Part shown: positions 7,582 through 16,640 of the stretch, piece after piece | Position numbering within the stretch: the stretch's first letter is position 1 | How the letters are laid out: the number at the start of each line of letters is the position of its first letter | From: an uncultured bacterium | GTDB taxonomy: Bacteria > Bacteroidota > Bacteroidia > Chitinophagales > CAIOSU01 | Assembly: GCA_903861055.1 (NCBI GenBank) | Contig: CAIOSU010000207.1 | Coordinates: forward strand, 1 to 27,708 | Length of the DNA stretch: 27,708 nt | Direction of reading: 5' to 3' | The notes under the pieces: generated by a model | Seen by the model: the letters and a program-made list of their open reading frames with translations, nothing else | What the model was told of the DNA's origin: nothing | Databases searched by the model: none | Made by a program: the position numbers and the translations under genes

Positions 7582-9675
7582 TTAAGGTTTCTGTTTTAAA
7601 TCTTGGTAGCGTTTGTCTTCGTAGTTCAACGGTGCATCAAGTGTACCGATAATTTTAAACTCTGTACGACGATTATTTTGGTGACATGGGCAATCGCCTT
7701 CGCCAGCCTCTGGGCAGTCGGTGTAGCCACTACAATCTTCCATTACCTGCGTTTCGCCATAGCCTTTGGCTACCAAACGATTTTGCGGTATACCCTTCTT
7801 CAGCAAGTACTTAACGGCACTTTCTGCGCGGCGTTGCGATAGTTTAATGTTGTATTCAAAGGTTGCCCTAGTATCGGTATGCGAGCCTAACTCAACTATA
7901 ATGGTGGGGTTTTCCATCATTAAATTATATACCGTATCCAGCGTTAATTTGGCCTCGTCGCGTAAGAACCATTTATCGTAGTCGTAATAAATATTGCGTA
8001 AGCGGTAAGCTTTACCCACTATCAGCTTCTGCAGGTAAATATCCACGTGCAGTGTATCCGACTCAAGTAGCCCCAACGTATTGAAAGACGATGAGCCGGG
8101 CATATAACCAACTGCACTGCCATTTACTTTATAGCTTTTCTCAAAATCGATGGTAAAGAAATACTCTTGATTGTTTAGCGTAGTGTCTTTTCCTAGCTCT
8201 ACATCCATACGGTTGCCATTATCGTTGGATAGCGCCAATAATACCAAAGCATTATTGATTGGCGTTTTAGTTGGGTCATCTATATCCAACACAAATCCCT
8301 TTACTGCAATCAGCTTTGGCTTATCCTGTGGCGGTTGAAACCTAAAAATGTCGTCGCAGCAGGTTTCACTTTTCACGGAGATAATACCTTTACGGTTCGA
8401 CACCACAAACCCTGACTTCCTATCGGCATTTAGCCTGTAGTACATATCGTCGGCTGGCGAGTTGTATGGATAACCAATATGCTCATGCTCGCTCCATTTA
8501 TTCAGACTGCCCGCAGTCTTGAATATATCGTATCCGCCTACTCCAACGTGACCTGTGCTACTAAAATACAAGGTATCTCTCTCCAAATCGTAAAATGGAG
8601 TTGCTTCGTCGCGGTCAGTATTTAGTTTGCTTCCGGCATTTTTTGCTGTACCAAAACCAGCTCCCTTCTTTTTAATAGCATACCAAATATCCATACCTCC
8701 GCGGCCACCAGGCTGGTTGCTGGCAAAGTACAATACTTCCTGTCCCTTATCATCCAAACCAATATTGGGGTGTGTGCTGGTATACCCAGGCTGGTTTACC
8801 TCTAAGCCCAATGCTAAGGGTTCTTGCCATTGGCCATCCTTTAGTGTACTCACATAAATGTGGCACACAATCTGGTTTTTCCTTTCCTCCCAGCAGCGTG
8901 TAAAATAGAAGCTCTTTCTATCAGGGCTAAAATTACCATTTCCTACGTGCGAATCGTTGTACTGGAACAATGGAAAAGGCGTCGCTTGCTTGATGCTATC
9001 GCCAAATACTGTGGCACTGTACAACTTAATAAAGTGTTTGTCTTGGGTAGTATCGCGTTCATTGTACCTAATAATGGTATCGCTAGGTAAACTGCTAAAT
9101 AACAACGTTGTATCATCCCAATACACGGGCGCTATATCGGTATATGGCGAGTTTAGCTCCCTTCCAGGGTGCGAAAGCACTACATCGTTTCGTTCGGCTA
9201 CATTTAGGCGCAGTGCCAATTCACAACCATCTGCTTCTGTTTTAGCCCATTTCTTGTAATAAGTATCCTTACCCCGGTATGTCTTCTGGAAACTATTGAA
9301 CAGCGTTAAAGCCTCTTGGGGTTTACCATTCATTTTGGCCATAAGTGCATGGTAATATAGTGCTAGCGGATATGTGCCCGGAGCACGCTCATATACATCC
9401 TTATACCATTTCTCTGCCGCCTTATAGTCACGGGCTATGCGGTTGGTTTCGGCCAAAACCCAAGCATATTTTACTTTTTCAGGTTTCAACTCAAGATAAG
9501 CCTCTAGCGCATCAGTGGCATCATACAAATTACCAGCCCTAAGTTGCTTTTTAGCATTACGCAGCTTTTTACGGGGTTTTTCTGTTTTGGTGTTTACTAC
9601 GGTGCTATCCGTTTGGCCCCAAACAAGCGAAACGGGCAATATCAATAACAAAAATGAAAGCAAAATCTGGTTCAA
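7582..9675 (-). CDS. OmpA-family protein with TPR and PD40 propeller (PorE-like architecture)
   Basis: A 697-residue envelope protein. The start is TTG at 9675: no ATG is available, an in-frame stop lies a few codons upstream, and this start opens a signal peptide (LLLILPVSLVWG, cleavage before Q21). Domains in order are TPR helices at about 35-155; a WD40-like/PD40 propeller at about 170-450 with the blade signatures GRGGMDIWY (325-333) and GVGGYDIFK (378-386); a carboxypeptidase-regulatory-like beta domain at about 455-550; and an OmpA_C peptidoglycan-binding domain at about 555-676 (ELGSHTDTRATFEYN, LSQRRAESAV, NRRTEF). This is the domain order of PorE, which links the T9SS to peptidoglycan. 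It follows the adhesin and sprF, so it may serve that adhesin's export or anchoring. Whether it is the core PorE or a cargo-specific paralog is open. Confidence 0.88.
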   Translation of the reverse strand: MNQILLSFLLLILPVSLVWGQTDSTVVNTKTEKPRKKLRNAKKQLRAGNLYDATDALEAYLELKPEKVKYAWVLAETNRIARDYKAAEKWYKDVYERAPGTYPLALYYHALMAKMNGKPQEALTLFNSFQKTYRGKDTYYKKWAKTEADGCELALRLNVAERNDVVLSHPGRELNSPYTDIAPVYWDDTTLLFSSLPSDTIIRYNERDTTQDKHFIKLYSATVFGDSIKQATPFPLFQYNDSHVGNGNFSPDRKSFYFTRCWEERKNQIVCHIYVSTLKDGQWQEPLALGLEVNQPGYTSTHPNIGLDDKGQEVLYFASNQPGGRGGMDIWYAIKKKGAGFGTAKNAGSKLNTDRDEATPFYDLERDTLYFSSTGHVGVGGYDIFKTAGSLNKWSEHEHIGYPYNSPADDMYYRLNADRKSGFVVSNRKGIISVKSETCCDDIFRFQPPQDKPKLIAVKGFVLDIDDPTKTPINNALVLLALSNDNGNRMDVELGKDTTLNNQEYFFTIDFEKSYKVNGSAVGYMPGSSSFNTLGLLESDTLHVDIYLQKLIVGKAYRLRNIYYDYDKWFLRDEAKLTLDTVYNLMMENPTIIVELGSHTDTRATFEYNIKLSQRRAESAVKYLLKKGIPQNRLVAKGYGETQVMEDCSGYTDCPEAGEGDCPCHQNNRRTEFKIIGTLDAPLNYEDKRYQDLKQKP

Positions 9676-9700
9676 GGGGCAAATAGATTTAGGCTAAAAC

Positions 9701-9733
9701 AAGAACTGCAAACACAGGGTGTTTGCAGTTCTT
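9701..9733 (-). terminator. Strong hairpin between sprF and the OmpA-family gene
   Basis: AAGAACTGCAAACAC (9701-9715) and GTGTTTGCAGTTCTT (9719-9733) are perfect 15-bp arms with a 3-nt loop. On the minus strand the stem is followed by only GTTTT, a weak T-run. It could be a partial terminator, an mRNA-stabilising stem or a processing site. It ends 25 nt before the TTG start of the OmpA-family gene. A smaller stem TGCTGA-T-TCAGCA lies at 9750-9762, closer to the sprF stop. Confidence 0.65.
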
Positions 9734-9779
9734 AATATTAACTATAATCTGCTGATTCAGCAAATAAGTAAGTACGTCA

Positions 9780-10868
9780 TTAGAAACTTGGGCAAATGGT
9801 TTTGCTGGCATGTTTGCCAAAACCACCTACATAGGCCAACGAAAGTTCGAAGGCACCACGTGTGTTAGTAGCATTGGTTAGTTCCGAAAAGTTCAAATCG
9901 TAGCTCAAACCTAGGTTAAAGCCTTCGAAATCCAAACGAGCAGCCAAAATAAGTGCTTCGCTGGCGATACCACCTTTGTCGGTTACATTGTCACGACCTA
10001 CGATACGGTAGTAAGGACCAACATAAAACGCATTGCCTTGTGGATTGCTCTTATCAAAAAAGAATTTAACCATAGTACCCATGTTCATCTCAAAGGCAGG
10101 ACCTTGGCTCAAAATCATCAAGCTAGGCACCAAATCAACTTGGCTACGCTTGCCTAGAGGCAACTGAGCACCAGCAGTACCAGTGTACTTCATTGGTAGA
10201 TCGGCATTCTGACCTTCATAGAATGACATGTTAGGTGTGTTCAAGTGGCTGATTGCGAAACCTGCATAAACATTGAAACGACCTTTGTTCTTCTTACTGG
10301 CATAGTAATACATCAAACCTGCATTCACGTCAAAGAACATGAATTGGTCATCGCCAATTACTTCACCTGGGTTGATGGTAGGGTTAAAGCCCTCACCGTC
10401 AAACTGGTTACCAAAACGTAGATTGTTGTAATTCAATCCACGTTGAGCAGCACCTGCTTGAATACCCAATGTTAAATATTGGTTACCATCTTTGCTAAGC
10501 GACTTGTGGTAAGCAAAACTCATGTTGAGTTGGTTGGTACCAAACTGAGCTTCACCCGCTTTATCGGTCAAGAAAGCTAAACCAACACCAAAGGCATCGC
10601 CCATGTTACCGATGTTTCCGAAACGCATATCGACAGCGCCCGAGAACGTACGAAATAATGGAGTAGCCTCATCATTTAAGATACTACGCCATTGGCTGCG
10701 ATATATGGCAGACACACGGTAATTTCCGTTAAACAAACCAGTCATAGCTGGGTTGAGGGTCAGTGGGCTAGCATTGTACTGAGAGAAGCGCGGGTCTTGA
10801 GCCATTGCGTCCTTTCCTACCAGGGCAAGCACCATAACGAAGAGCAGTAGTTGCGAAATCTTTTTCAT
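9780..10868 (-). CDS. sprF: PorP/SprF family type IX secretion membrane protein
   Basis: A 362-residue outer-membrane barrel. The signal peptide is residues 1-23 (ending AMA). It is followed directly by the family hallmark DPRFSQYNASPLTLNPAMTG and NYRVSAIYRSQW at 49-60. Further family blocks are the FGVGLAFLTDKAGEA segment, the LTLGIQAGAAQRG segment and the C-terminal CPSF. In Flavobacterium johnsoniae SprF is needed to export SprB, and type B cargo genes typically have an sprF-like gene beside them. Here the gene starts 18 nt after the stop of the 1860-residue SprB-repeat protein, so it is very probably that adhesin's dedicated partner. An OmpA-family PorE-like gene follows after a hairpin. 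Confidence 0.93.
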   Translation of the reverse strand: MKKISQLLLFVMVLALVGKDAMAQDPRFSQYNASPLTLNPAMTGLFNGNYRVSAIYRSQWRSILNDEATPLFRTFSGAVDMRFGNIGNMGDAFGVGLAFLTDKAGEAQFGTNQLNMSFAYHKSLSKDGNQYLTLGIQAGAAQRGLNYNNLRFGNQFDGEGFNPTINPGEVIGDDQFMFFDVNAGLMYYYASKKNKGRFNVYAGFAISHLNTPNMSFYEGQNADLPMKYTGTAGAQLPLGKRSQVDLVPSLMILSQGPAFEMNMGTMVKFFFDKSNPQGNAFYVGPYYRIVGRDNVTDKGGIASEALILAARLDFEGFNLGLSYDLNFSELTNATNTRGAFELSLAYVGGFGKHASKTICPSF

Positions 10869-10886
10869 GAGACCTAAAATACAAAA

Positions 10887-13800
10887 TTATTTTACAATTG
10901 TAATACTTCCTTCCTTAGCAATTTTTTGCCCGTCTTGATAAATTACTTCTACATAGTAGATATAAACATCAATTTGAGCCAAATCTCCTTTATAGAAGCC
11001 ATTCCAGCCACCGGTAAAGTCACCTTCATAGTCATAAACTTTTTCTCCCCAGCGGTTAAATATTTTCATTTGCACGCCTGTAGCACCTGGTGCATACACC
11101 TGGAACAGGTCGTTCAATCCATCTCCATTTGGCGAAAATGCATTGGGAATATATAGCAGCAACTGATTTTGAACAAACAAGGTAAACTGCGCCAATCGTG
11201 GGCAATTGTTTTCATCGAACACGGTAAGCTGATACACCGTTGTTTGTATCGGGCTTGCCTCTGGGTTTTGACAAGTGTCGCAATCTAATGAGTTGGCTGG
11301 TTGCCAGCTGTAGCTATAATTACCAACACTTGGCACCAATATAGGATCCATGGTATAAGTTTGGCCTAGCTGTATGCTATCAAACTTAGGGTCGAACATT
11401 AACTCAAAGCCATCGGGTGCCGTAATTTCTATTTCGCCGGTTACTTGGCAGCCATTGGCATCAATTACCGCCAATTCATAAACGCCTTCTTGCAGCGTCA
11501 AGAAATTTCCGTCGGCATTGGTAAAGTTGCCGTTGTTGAGGCTAAAAATATATGGTGGTGTGCCACCTAAAGCCGTTACAAATATAGCTCCATCGTTTTT
11601 ACCCGGGCACGATACATTTACCACCGTAGTATCCCAAGTTATTGGGGTAAGTGGCTCGTCAATATTAATATTGTTGAATGCCGATGAGCAACCATTGTTA
11701 TCGGTAATAGTTACCGAGTAACTACCAGTAGGCAGGTTACTTTGCTGAAAACTCTGCCCACCATTACTCCAACTATAACTATATGGTGGTGTTCCACCAG
11801 CCACATCCACGCGAATGCTACCATCAGTTTCGCCATAACAAGAAACAGGGGTGCTATTCAGGTTAATAGTTAGCGAATCGGGCTGTGGCACCGTAATAGT
11901 ATCAAACTCTGGGCACCCTGCTGCCGAAGCGTCGGTTACCGTTACATAATAAGTTTGTCCACCAAATAGGTTAACTGCCTGCGCCGTTTGCTGACCGTTA
12001 CTCCATTGGAAAAAGAATGGAGGTGTGCCACCAGTTGCCGATACCGTTACTTCAGCCTCGCCATCGGCACCGCCATAACATATAGGGGCAGTAACAGTAG
12101 TAGTTAGGGTAAAACGTGGCGGGTAGGTAATGTTTATAGCTTTAGTTTGCACGCAACCACTTGAGTCAACTGTAACCGTTACAGAGTTATTGCCGTAAGG
12201 CAACGAGGAGGCCACTGAACCTACCTCTCCATTGCTCCATACAAAGCTATAACCAGTTGTTACACCTCCTACCGTGGCCGTTGCTGAACCATCGGAAGTA
12301 TTAAAGCAACTAGCATTTACCACATTGGTAAGGTCAATTATGAAACTATCGGGAGCAGTTATAGTGTAACGGGCATTTACAAAACAACCTTCGCTATCAA
12401 AAGCAGTTACATTATAAATACCTGCTGACAAGCCTTGTATAGTGTTAGTTGTCTGTGAACCCGACCACAGATAAGTGTATGGTGCAGTACCGCCGCCAGT
12501 TATGGTAATGGTAGCACTACCATCAGTGCCTTGGTAACAAGAAATAAGGGTAGAGTCCTCGATAAAGAAAATTTCGGTAGGCTCAATTACCGTAACAGAA
12601 TCTACAGCTGTGCAGCCGCTGGCATCGGTTACGGTAAGCACGTAGGTGCCAGCAGCAAGCGATGTTAATGAGTCGATAGTAACGCCGTTGCTCCAATCGT
12701 ATAGGTAAGGCGCCGAGCCACCGGAAACATATGCTCGCGCTTCGCCATTGTCAAGTCCAAAGCAAGTAACATCGGCACTGGTAATGCTGTCAATGGTTAA
12801 CTGGCTTGGCACAGTGATAACAGCCGTATCGGTTCTAAAACAACCGTTTGAATCAGAAAGTAGCACAAAATAAGTACCAACAGGAAGTGCCAATAACGTA
12901 TCGGTGCTTTGACCAGTAGTTGTTTTTATAACAGTACCCGCTGCATCGGTCCAAACAAAATCGAACGGAGCGTATCCGCCAACTGGCTCAGCGATAATGT
13001 CACCATCACTACTACCAAAACAACCCGCATTGCGGATGCTAATATTAGCTGTAAAATTTGAATAAAAATCGACCAAAACAGTGTCGTAAGCCACACAGTT
13101 TCCGTCAGTTACATCAACCACATAGCTAGTTGTAACACCTGGGTTGGCAATCACCACTTGTCCCGAATCGGTAGGCAAACCTGTAATAGGGTCAGTAAGG
13201 CCAATTGATGGCGTCCAGTGGTAAGTAAACTGTCCTGGAGGTGGAGGACAAATGCCAAAACGAACATCAGGCCTTGCGGTTGACCTAGTAAGTGGCGTTG
13301 ATGGACCACCAAAGAAGGTAGTTTGGAAAAGCACCGAACCAAAAGCGGTTGGGGTAGCTTGTACAATATCCTCGCCTACTGATGAGCCTAATGCATTTTG
13401 AAAAGATACCTCAACTATAATGTTCGAATATCCATCCCAATCAAAATTACTGGTAAGGGTGTGCGTATTCCAACCGGCAGCGGTGGTAACGTTTGCAGGG
13501 CCAAACACCGTTGTAAGACCTGGTTGGAAACCCGCGGCTGTAGAGAGACTATCGGCAGAGGTGCAACCTATTTTGATGGTAAACGCTTGCAAAGGCCCAG
13601 TGGTATTTTTGTTGTTCACGTTCCACGAAATGGCCGATATAATACCTGCGCTAACACCTGTGGCCGAAATTTCATTACCCCTGAACAAGTATTGCAATCT
13701 TGCTTGGTCATCAATACCCTTATAAGGGGTGGTATTGCTGGTTATCTGTGCATTGGTGCCCAGCGTATAGTTGGTTGACGGACCACCACAAGCAGTGCCG

Positions 13801-16469
13801 TTTACGCCGCACGAAAGCGTAATTGGCCCAGGTGTACCTATAGCGTTGGCGGTAAGTCTTACTGGCGCAGGGGTGCAAATACTGGTATCGGGGCCAGCAG
13901 TAAGCCGCAAGCTGTTATCGGTGGTTACGGTTACAAACGACGAACCTGTGCAGGCTCCTTCTACCACGTTAACAATGTAGTTGGTAGTATTAAATACCCT
14001 TACCAACGGATTGGCAATATTAGGGTTGTTCATGTTGGCTGTTGGGGTCCAGCTTATGGTAGTGCCGGGCAACAAACCTTGCTGGCAAATACCAAAACGG
14101 GTATTGGGCCTATCGGCACTAGTGCCGCCAACGATATTAGAGCCACAAACACTGGAGCCATCTTGGTTCACATAAATCACAGAATTGTAGCCTGTAGTAG
14201 TATATTGATGTTGGCTGTTAAGCGAGAAAGACGCCAATGCGGTTGAGTTATCAAAACAAACTTCAACCACTAGGTTGCTGGTTCCATCCCAATCGTAGCT
14301 ATTATCAAATGCATAAGTATTCCAAGCCGCAGCTATATTAACGGTGCGAGGGTTTACCACAGTGGTTAAGCCACTTTGCCAAGTAGATAAACTGGTAGCG
14401 CTTGTACAACCCACTTTAATAGTAAAGTTGTAATATGCTTGGGTACCATTCAACTGAGCAATATTGAAGGCAATGCTATTTAGCGTGCCGCCCGATAAAC
14501 CAAGTGCTTGCAACTCCGATGCGCGATACAAAATTTGGTGCTTGCCCGACTCCCAGAAGTGTCCATAAATGGCAGGGTAGCCCGTGTTACTTGAATTGAA
14601 GCTCGCACCGGTGCCTATCGTGTAATCAACGCTAGTAGTTGTGCAAGGTCTGGAGCTTGGGCCGCATACGGTAGGCGAAGCCGTTAAGTCTAATTGAACG
14701 GTACCGCCCGGGCAAACGGTATCTTCGCTGGCCAGAGCCGTAATGTTTGGTGCCACCCCTTGCACGGTAACCGTGAGCGAATCGGCACGAAAGCAACCAT
14801 TAGATGCCGTAGCTTCTACCAAATAGGTAGTAGTTACGCTCGGCGAGGCTGGTGGATTGGCTATATTAGGGGTGGTAATACCGCTTCCGGTGCCACTAGG
14901 GCTCCAAACGTAGGCAAATGGGGCACCCGGACCTGTAGTAACAGCATTCAACTGGGCTATACCGTTCAAACAAATCGTGTCGTTCGCTCCAGCATCAAAG
15001 GTAAATGGCTGTGCAATATTAATGGTAATGGTATCAACACCACAATCAGAAGTTACGGTGTAGAAAGTTGGAGTATTAGGTGTAGCAATAGGATTGGAAA
15101 TATTGGTACTTGAAAGCCCGTTTGGCGGCGACCAGTTGAACACGGAGCCACCAATGGCTTGCAATTGCACTGGCACACCACAAAAAGTGTTGCTGCTAGT
15201 TAATATGCTCACCTCATTGTAAACAAATATTTGAATAGTGCTAACCCCACCACCTTGAATTGGGCAAGCATTGTTGGCATAATTAACTGTAAAAAATTGC
15301 AGGCCAGAGTCGGCTGCCGTTGGGGTCCAAGTAAACCTTAAAATAGCTGTATCGTTTGTACCAGTGCAAGTAAGGCAACTAGTGGTTGCTCCGGGTATTG
15401 ACTGCGCCACATTGCTTGTAACGGTCATAAAACTACCTCCGGCGTCAACATACGGCAAATCAAAACTTAACGGTGCTCCTGGGCAAACTTGAATAACTTG
15501 AGTGCCGTTTGGCCCAGTAACCACGCCACCTCCAGTAAGATTTATTGGTGCAGTAGGCAAAATATTATTGGGGCTACAGCCAGTAGTAACAATCTTAAAC
15601 TGAATATCTCGCATGGTTGAGCCAATCAACACACCGTTTCGGTATTCTTCAACCAACACAGTTATAACTGCTGCCTGTGCACCAACGGGCGTAAAAGTCA
15701 TTTGGCCTGTTGCTGGGTCAAATTGGAATCCGCTAGCGGTGTTCAACGGAGTGTTTACGTTTAATCCGCCAGAATACGCTACAGGTGTGCCTGCAGCACC
15801 CAATGGTTGTATCAGACTAAACACCAACGAATCTCCATCAATATCAACTGCACCATGGTTATAGTTTACCGGAAAACCTGAACAAAAAGTGCGAGTTGCT
15901 GGCGAAGTAAAGAAAGGCGCATTGTTGCATACGTTGTTGGTATTGTTCAATAGTGCGTATACGTACTGGTCGAAACTAGCTGCATTTGCAAGGTTCGTAA
16001 TCTGGCTATTGCGGCAACACTCTGAATAGCTCAACACCCAATCAGGGCACTGACCAGGCAGTGTAATGGTACCACAATAGGTATATACCTCAGCACCTGG
16101 AAGAGCGCCGCCATTGCAGGATGTTTGATTCAATGATGCTCCGCAAATACCGGTATTGGCTTGAGTGCCTTGCCCTGGTTGGTTATCAGGGGTACGGCAA
16201 GCGGCACTTTGGTTAAGGGTTATGTTAAACGGCCCCAAACCGCAAGATGCAGACTGATAACTAAGGGAAATGCTAGTGGGTGCCGCAATAGCTCCGCCGC
16301 CACATTCTCGGTAGAATGTTACGATAACGTTATATTGGTTGGGGTTGGTGGTACTAGCGCACGAATAATAAATATCTGCGCCCAACGCATGGGATGCCCT
16401 TGTTTGTGATGGCAACAAAAACATTAGAATGGCTGCAAAAACAGCAAAAACCAAGTACGACTTTTTCAT
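10887..16469 (-). CDS. Giant SprB-repeat surface adhesin with type B T9SS sorting domain
   Basis: An 1860-residue secreted protein. The signal peptide is residues 1-25. Residues 26-298 form a Cys-rich N-terminal module (SECCRNSQITN at 149-159, DIDGDS at 209-214, EEYRNGVLIG at 274-283) shared with the 948-aa adhesin in this window. Ig/PKD-like units follow. Two related modules of about 190-200 residues, at 599-795 and 885-1074, are each inserted within an Ig-like unit. Seven SprB repeats of about 78 residues occupy 1139-1687 (SCFG/SCYG-DG, then GGT-PYSYSWSNG, then GTYVLTVTDASGC). The CHU_C sorting domain covers the last 90 residues (AFSPNGDGLNDLF, IFNRWGEKVY). SprB itself is a mobile gliding adhesin, so a role in surface attachment or gliding is inferred. 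sprF follows after 18 nt and a PorE-like gene after that. It is divergent from aspS. Confidence 0.92.
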   Translation of the reverse strand: MKKSYLVFAVFAAILMFLLPSQTRASHALGADIYYSCASTTNPNQYNVIVTFYRECGGGAIAAPTSISLSYQSASCGLGPFNITLNQSAACRTPDNQPGQGTQANTGICGASLNQTSCNGGALPGAEVYTYCGTITLPGQCPDWVLSYSECCRNSQITNLANAASFDQYVYALLNNTNNVCNNAPFFTSPATRTFCSGFPVNYNHGAVDIDGDSLVFSLIQPLGAAGTPVAYSGGLNVNTPLNTASGFQFDPATGQMTFTPVGAQAAVITVLVEEYRNGVLIGSTMRDIQFKIVTTGCSPNNILPTAPINLTGGGVVTGPNGTQVIQVCPGAPLSFDLPYVDAGGSFMTVTSNVAQSIPGATTSCLTCTGTNDTAILRFTWTPTAADSGLQFFTVNYANNACPIQGGGVSTIQIFVYNEVSILTSSNTFCGVPVQLQAIGGSVFNWSPPNGLSSTNISNPIATPNTPTFYTVTSDCGVDTITINIAQPFTFDAGANDTICLNGIAQLNAVTTGPGAPFAYVWSPSGTGSGITTPNIANPPASPSVTTTYLVEATASNGCFRADSLTVTVQGVAPNITALASEDTVCPGGTVQLDLTASPTVCGPSSRPCTTTSVDYTIGTGASFNSSNTGYPAIYGHFWESGKHQILYRASELQALGLSGGTLNSIAFNIAQLNGTQAYYNFTIKVGCTSATSLSTWQSGLTTVVNPRTVNIAAAWNTYAFDNSYDWDGTSNLVVEVCFDNSTALASFSLNSQHQYTTTGYNSVIYVNQDGSSVCGSNIVGGTSADRPNTRFGICQQGLLPGTTISWTPTANMNNPNIANPLVRVFNTTNYIVNVVEGACTGSSFVTVTTDNSLRLTAGPDTSICTPAPVRLTANAIGTPGPITLSCGVNGTACGGPSTNYTLGTNAQITSNTTPYKGIDDQARLQYLFRGNEISATGVSAGIISAISWNVNNKNTTGPLQAFTIKIGCTSADSLSTAAGFQPGLTTVFGPANVTTAAGWNTHTLTSNFDWDGYSNIIVEVSFQNALGSSVGEDIVQATPTAFGSVLFQTTFFGGPSTPLTRSTARPDVRFGICPPPPGQFTYHWTPSIGLTDPITGLPTDSGQVVIANPGVTTSYVVDVTDGNCVAYDTVLVDFYSNFTANISIRNAGCFGSSDGDIIAEPVGGYAPFDFVWTDAAGTVIKTTTGQSTDTLLALPVGTYFVLLSDSNGCFRTDTAVITVPSQLTIDSITSADVTCFGLDNGEARAYVSGGSAPYLYDWSNGVTIDSLTSLAAGTYVLTVTDASGCTAVDSVTVIEPTEIFFIEDSTLISCYQGTDGSATITITGGGTAPYTYLWSGSQTTNTIQGLSAGIYNVTAFDSEGCFVNARYTITAPDSFIIDLTNVVNASCFNTSDGSATATVGGVTTGYSFVWSNGEVGSVASSLPYGNNSVTVTVDSSGCVQTKAINITYPPRFTLTTTVTAPICYGGADGEAEVTVSATGGTPPFFFQWSNGQQTAQAVNLFGGQTYYVTVTDASAAGCPEFDTITVPQPDSLTINLNSTPVSCYGETDGSIRVDVAGGTPPYSYSWSNGGQSFQQSNLPTGSYSVTITDNNGCSSAFNNINIDEPLTPITWDTTVVNVSCPGKNDGAIFVTALGGTPPYIFSLNNGNFTNADGNFLTLQEGVYELAVIDANGCQVTGEIEITAPDGFELMFDPKFDSIQLGQTYTMDPILVPSVGNYSYSWQPANSLDCDTCQNPEASPIQTTVYQLTVFDENNCPRLAQFTLFVQNQLLLYIPNAFSPNGDGLNDLFQVYAPGATGVQMKIFNRWGEKVYDYEGDFTGGWNGFYKGDLAQIDVYIYYVEVIYQDGQKIAKEGSITIVK
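11409..13055 (-). repeat. Seven tandem SprB repeats (protein level)
   Basis: Seven diverged units of about 78 codons encode residues 1139-1687 of the adhesin. Each begins with a strand then a Cys-containing turn (AGCFGSSDG, VTCFGLDNG, ISCYQGTDG, ASCFNTSDG, PICYGGADG, VSCYGETDG, VSCPGKNDG). Each continues with a GG-x-PY core and ends in V-DxxGC. The units are too diverged to be a recent DNA duplication. Confidence 0.88.
13248..13817 (-). repeat. Second copy of a nested ~190-residue module in the adhesin
   Basis: It encodes adhesin residues 885-1074. It aligns along its length with the copy at 14085-14675: both begin with a Cys pair and a TNYTLG/VDYTIG strand, contain FTIK-GCTSA-SLST and AAWNT-then-DWDG-SN--VEV, and end in R-FGIC. 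Boundaries are by eye. No named family was recognised. Confidence 0.75.
14085..14675 (-). repeat. First copy of a nested ~200-residue module in the adhesin
   Basis: It encodes adhesin residues 599-795. The surrounding Ig-like unit begins before it (VCPGGTVQLDLTA) and resumes after it (TISWTPTANMNNPNIANP), so the module sits inside that unit rather than next to it. The second copy at 13248-13817 is placed in the same way. Confidence 0.75.
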
Positions 16470-16513
16470 CTTCCTTTAACTATAAAATAATGAAGAGATA
16501 AAATTAAACATTC

Positions 16514-16530
16514 CTAGCCATTTAGGCTAG
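16514..16530 (-). promoter_or_regulatory. Small hairpin in the adhesin leader region
   Basis: CTAGCC (16514-16519) and GGCTAG (16525-16530) flank a 5-nt loop, 45-61 nt upstream of the adhesin ATG on the minus strand. It is not followed by a T-run, so it is more likely a leader structure or protein site than a terminator. Confidence 0.35.
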
Positions 16531-16542
16531 AAAATTTAACGG

Positions 16543-16617
16543 TACGTGGTTCTGTAACTAGAAAATTAATATTCCGTTCTACGTGGTATATTCTTTTTCT
16601 CAAAAATTTCTACGTGG
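16543..16617. promoter_or_regulatory. Three TACGTGG direct repeats between adhesin and aspS
   Basis: TACGTGG occurs at 16543-16549, 16580-16586 and 16611-16617. The last two share the longer TTCTACGTGG and start 31 bp apart, about three helical turns; the first two start 37 bp apart. The array lies 74-148 bp upstream of the adhesin ATG and just upstream of the aspS promoter. This suggests a transcription-factor site, but none is known to me. Confidence 0.45.
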
Positions 16618-16640
16618 GCAACTAATTTTGGCCGTTGCAA

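Noticed and set aside
11409..13055. Regularly spaced repeats that might suggest a CRISPR array
   Set aside because: The period is about 234 bp, the units are diverged, and they translate into SprB repeats in one frame.
14694..15113. 139-codon plus-strand frame
   Set aside because: It is antisense to the giant adhesin; its Gly/Arg-rich translation reflects the repetitive coding sequence.
16623..16630. TAATTTTG as an additional aspS -7 box
   Set aside because: It matches TAnnTTTG, but no TTG lies 17-23 nt upstream; the downstream box at 16662-16669 fits both elements.
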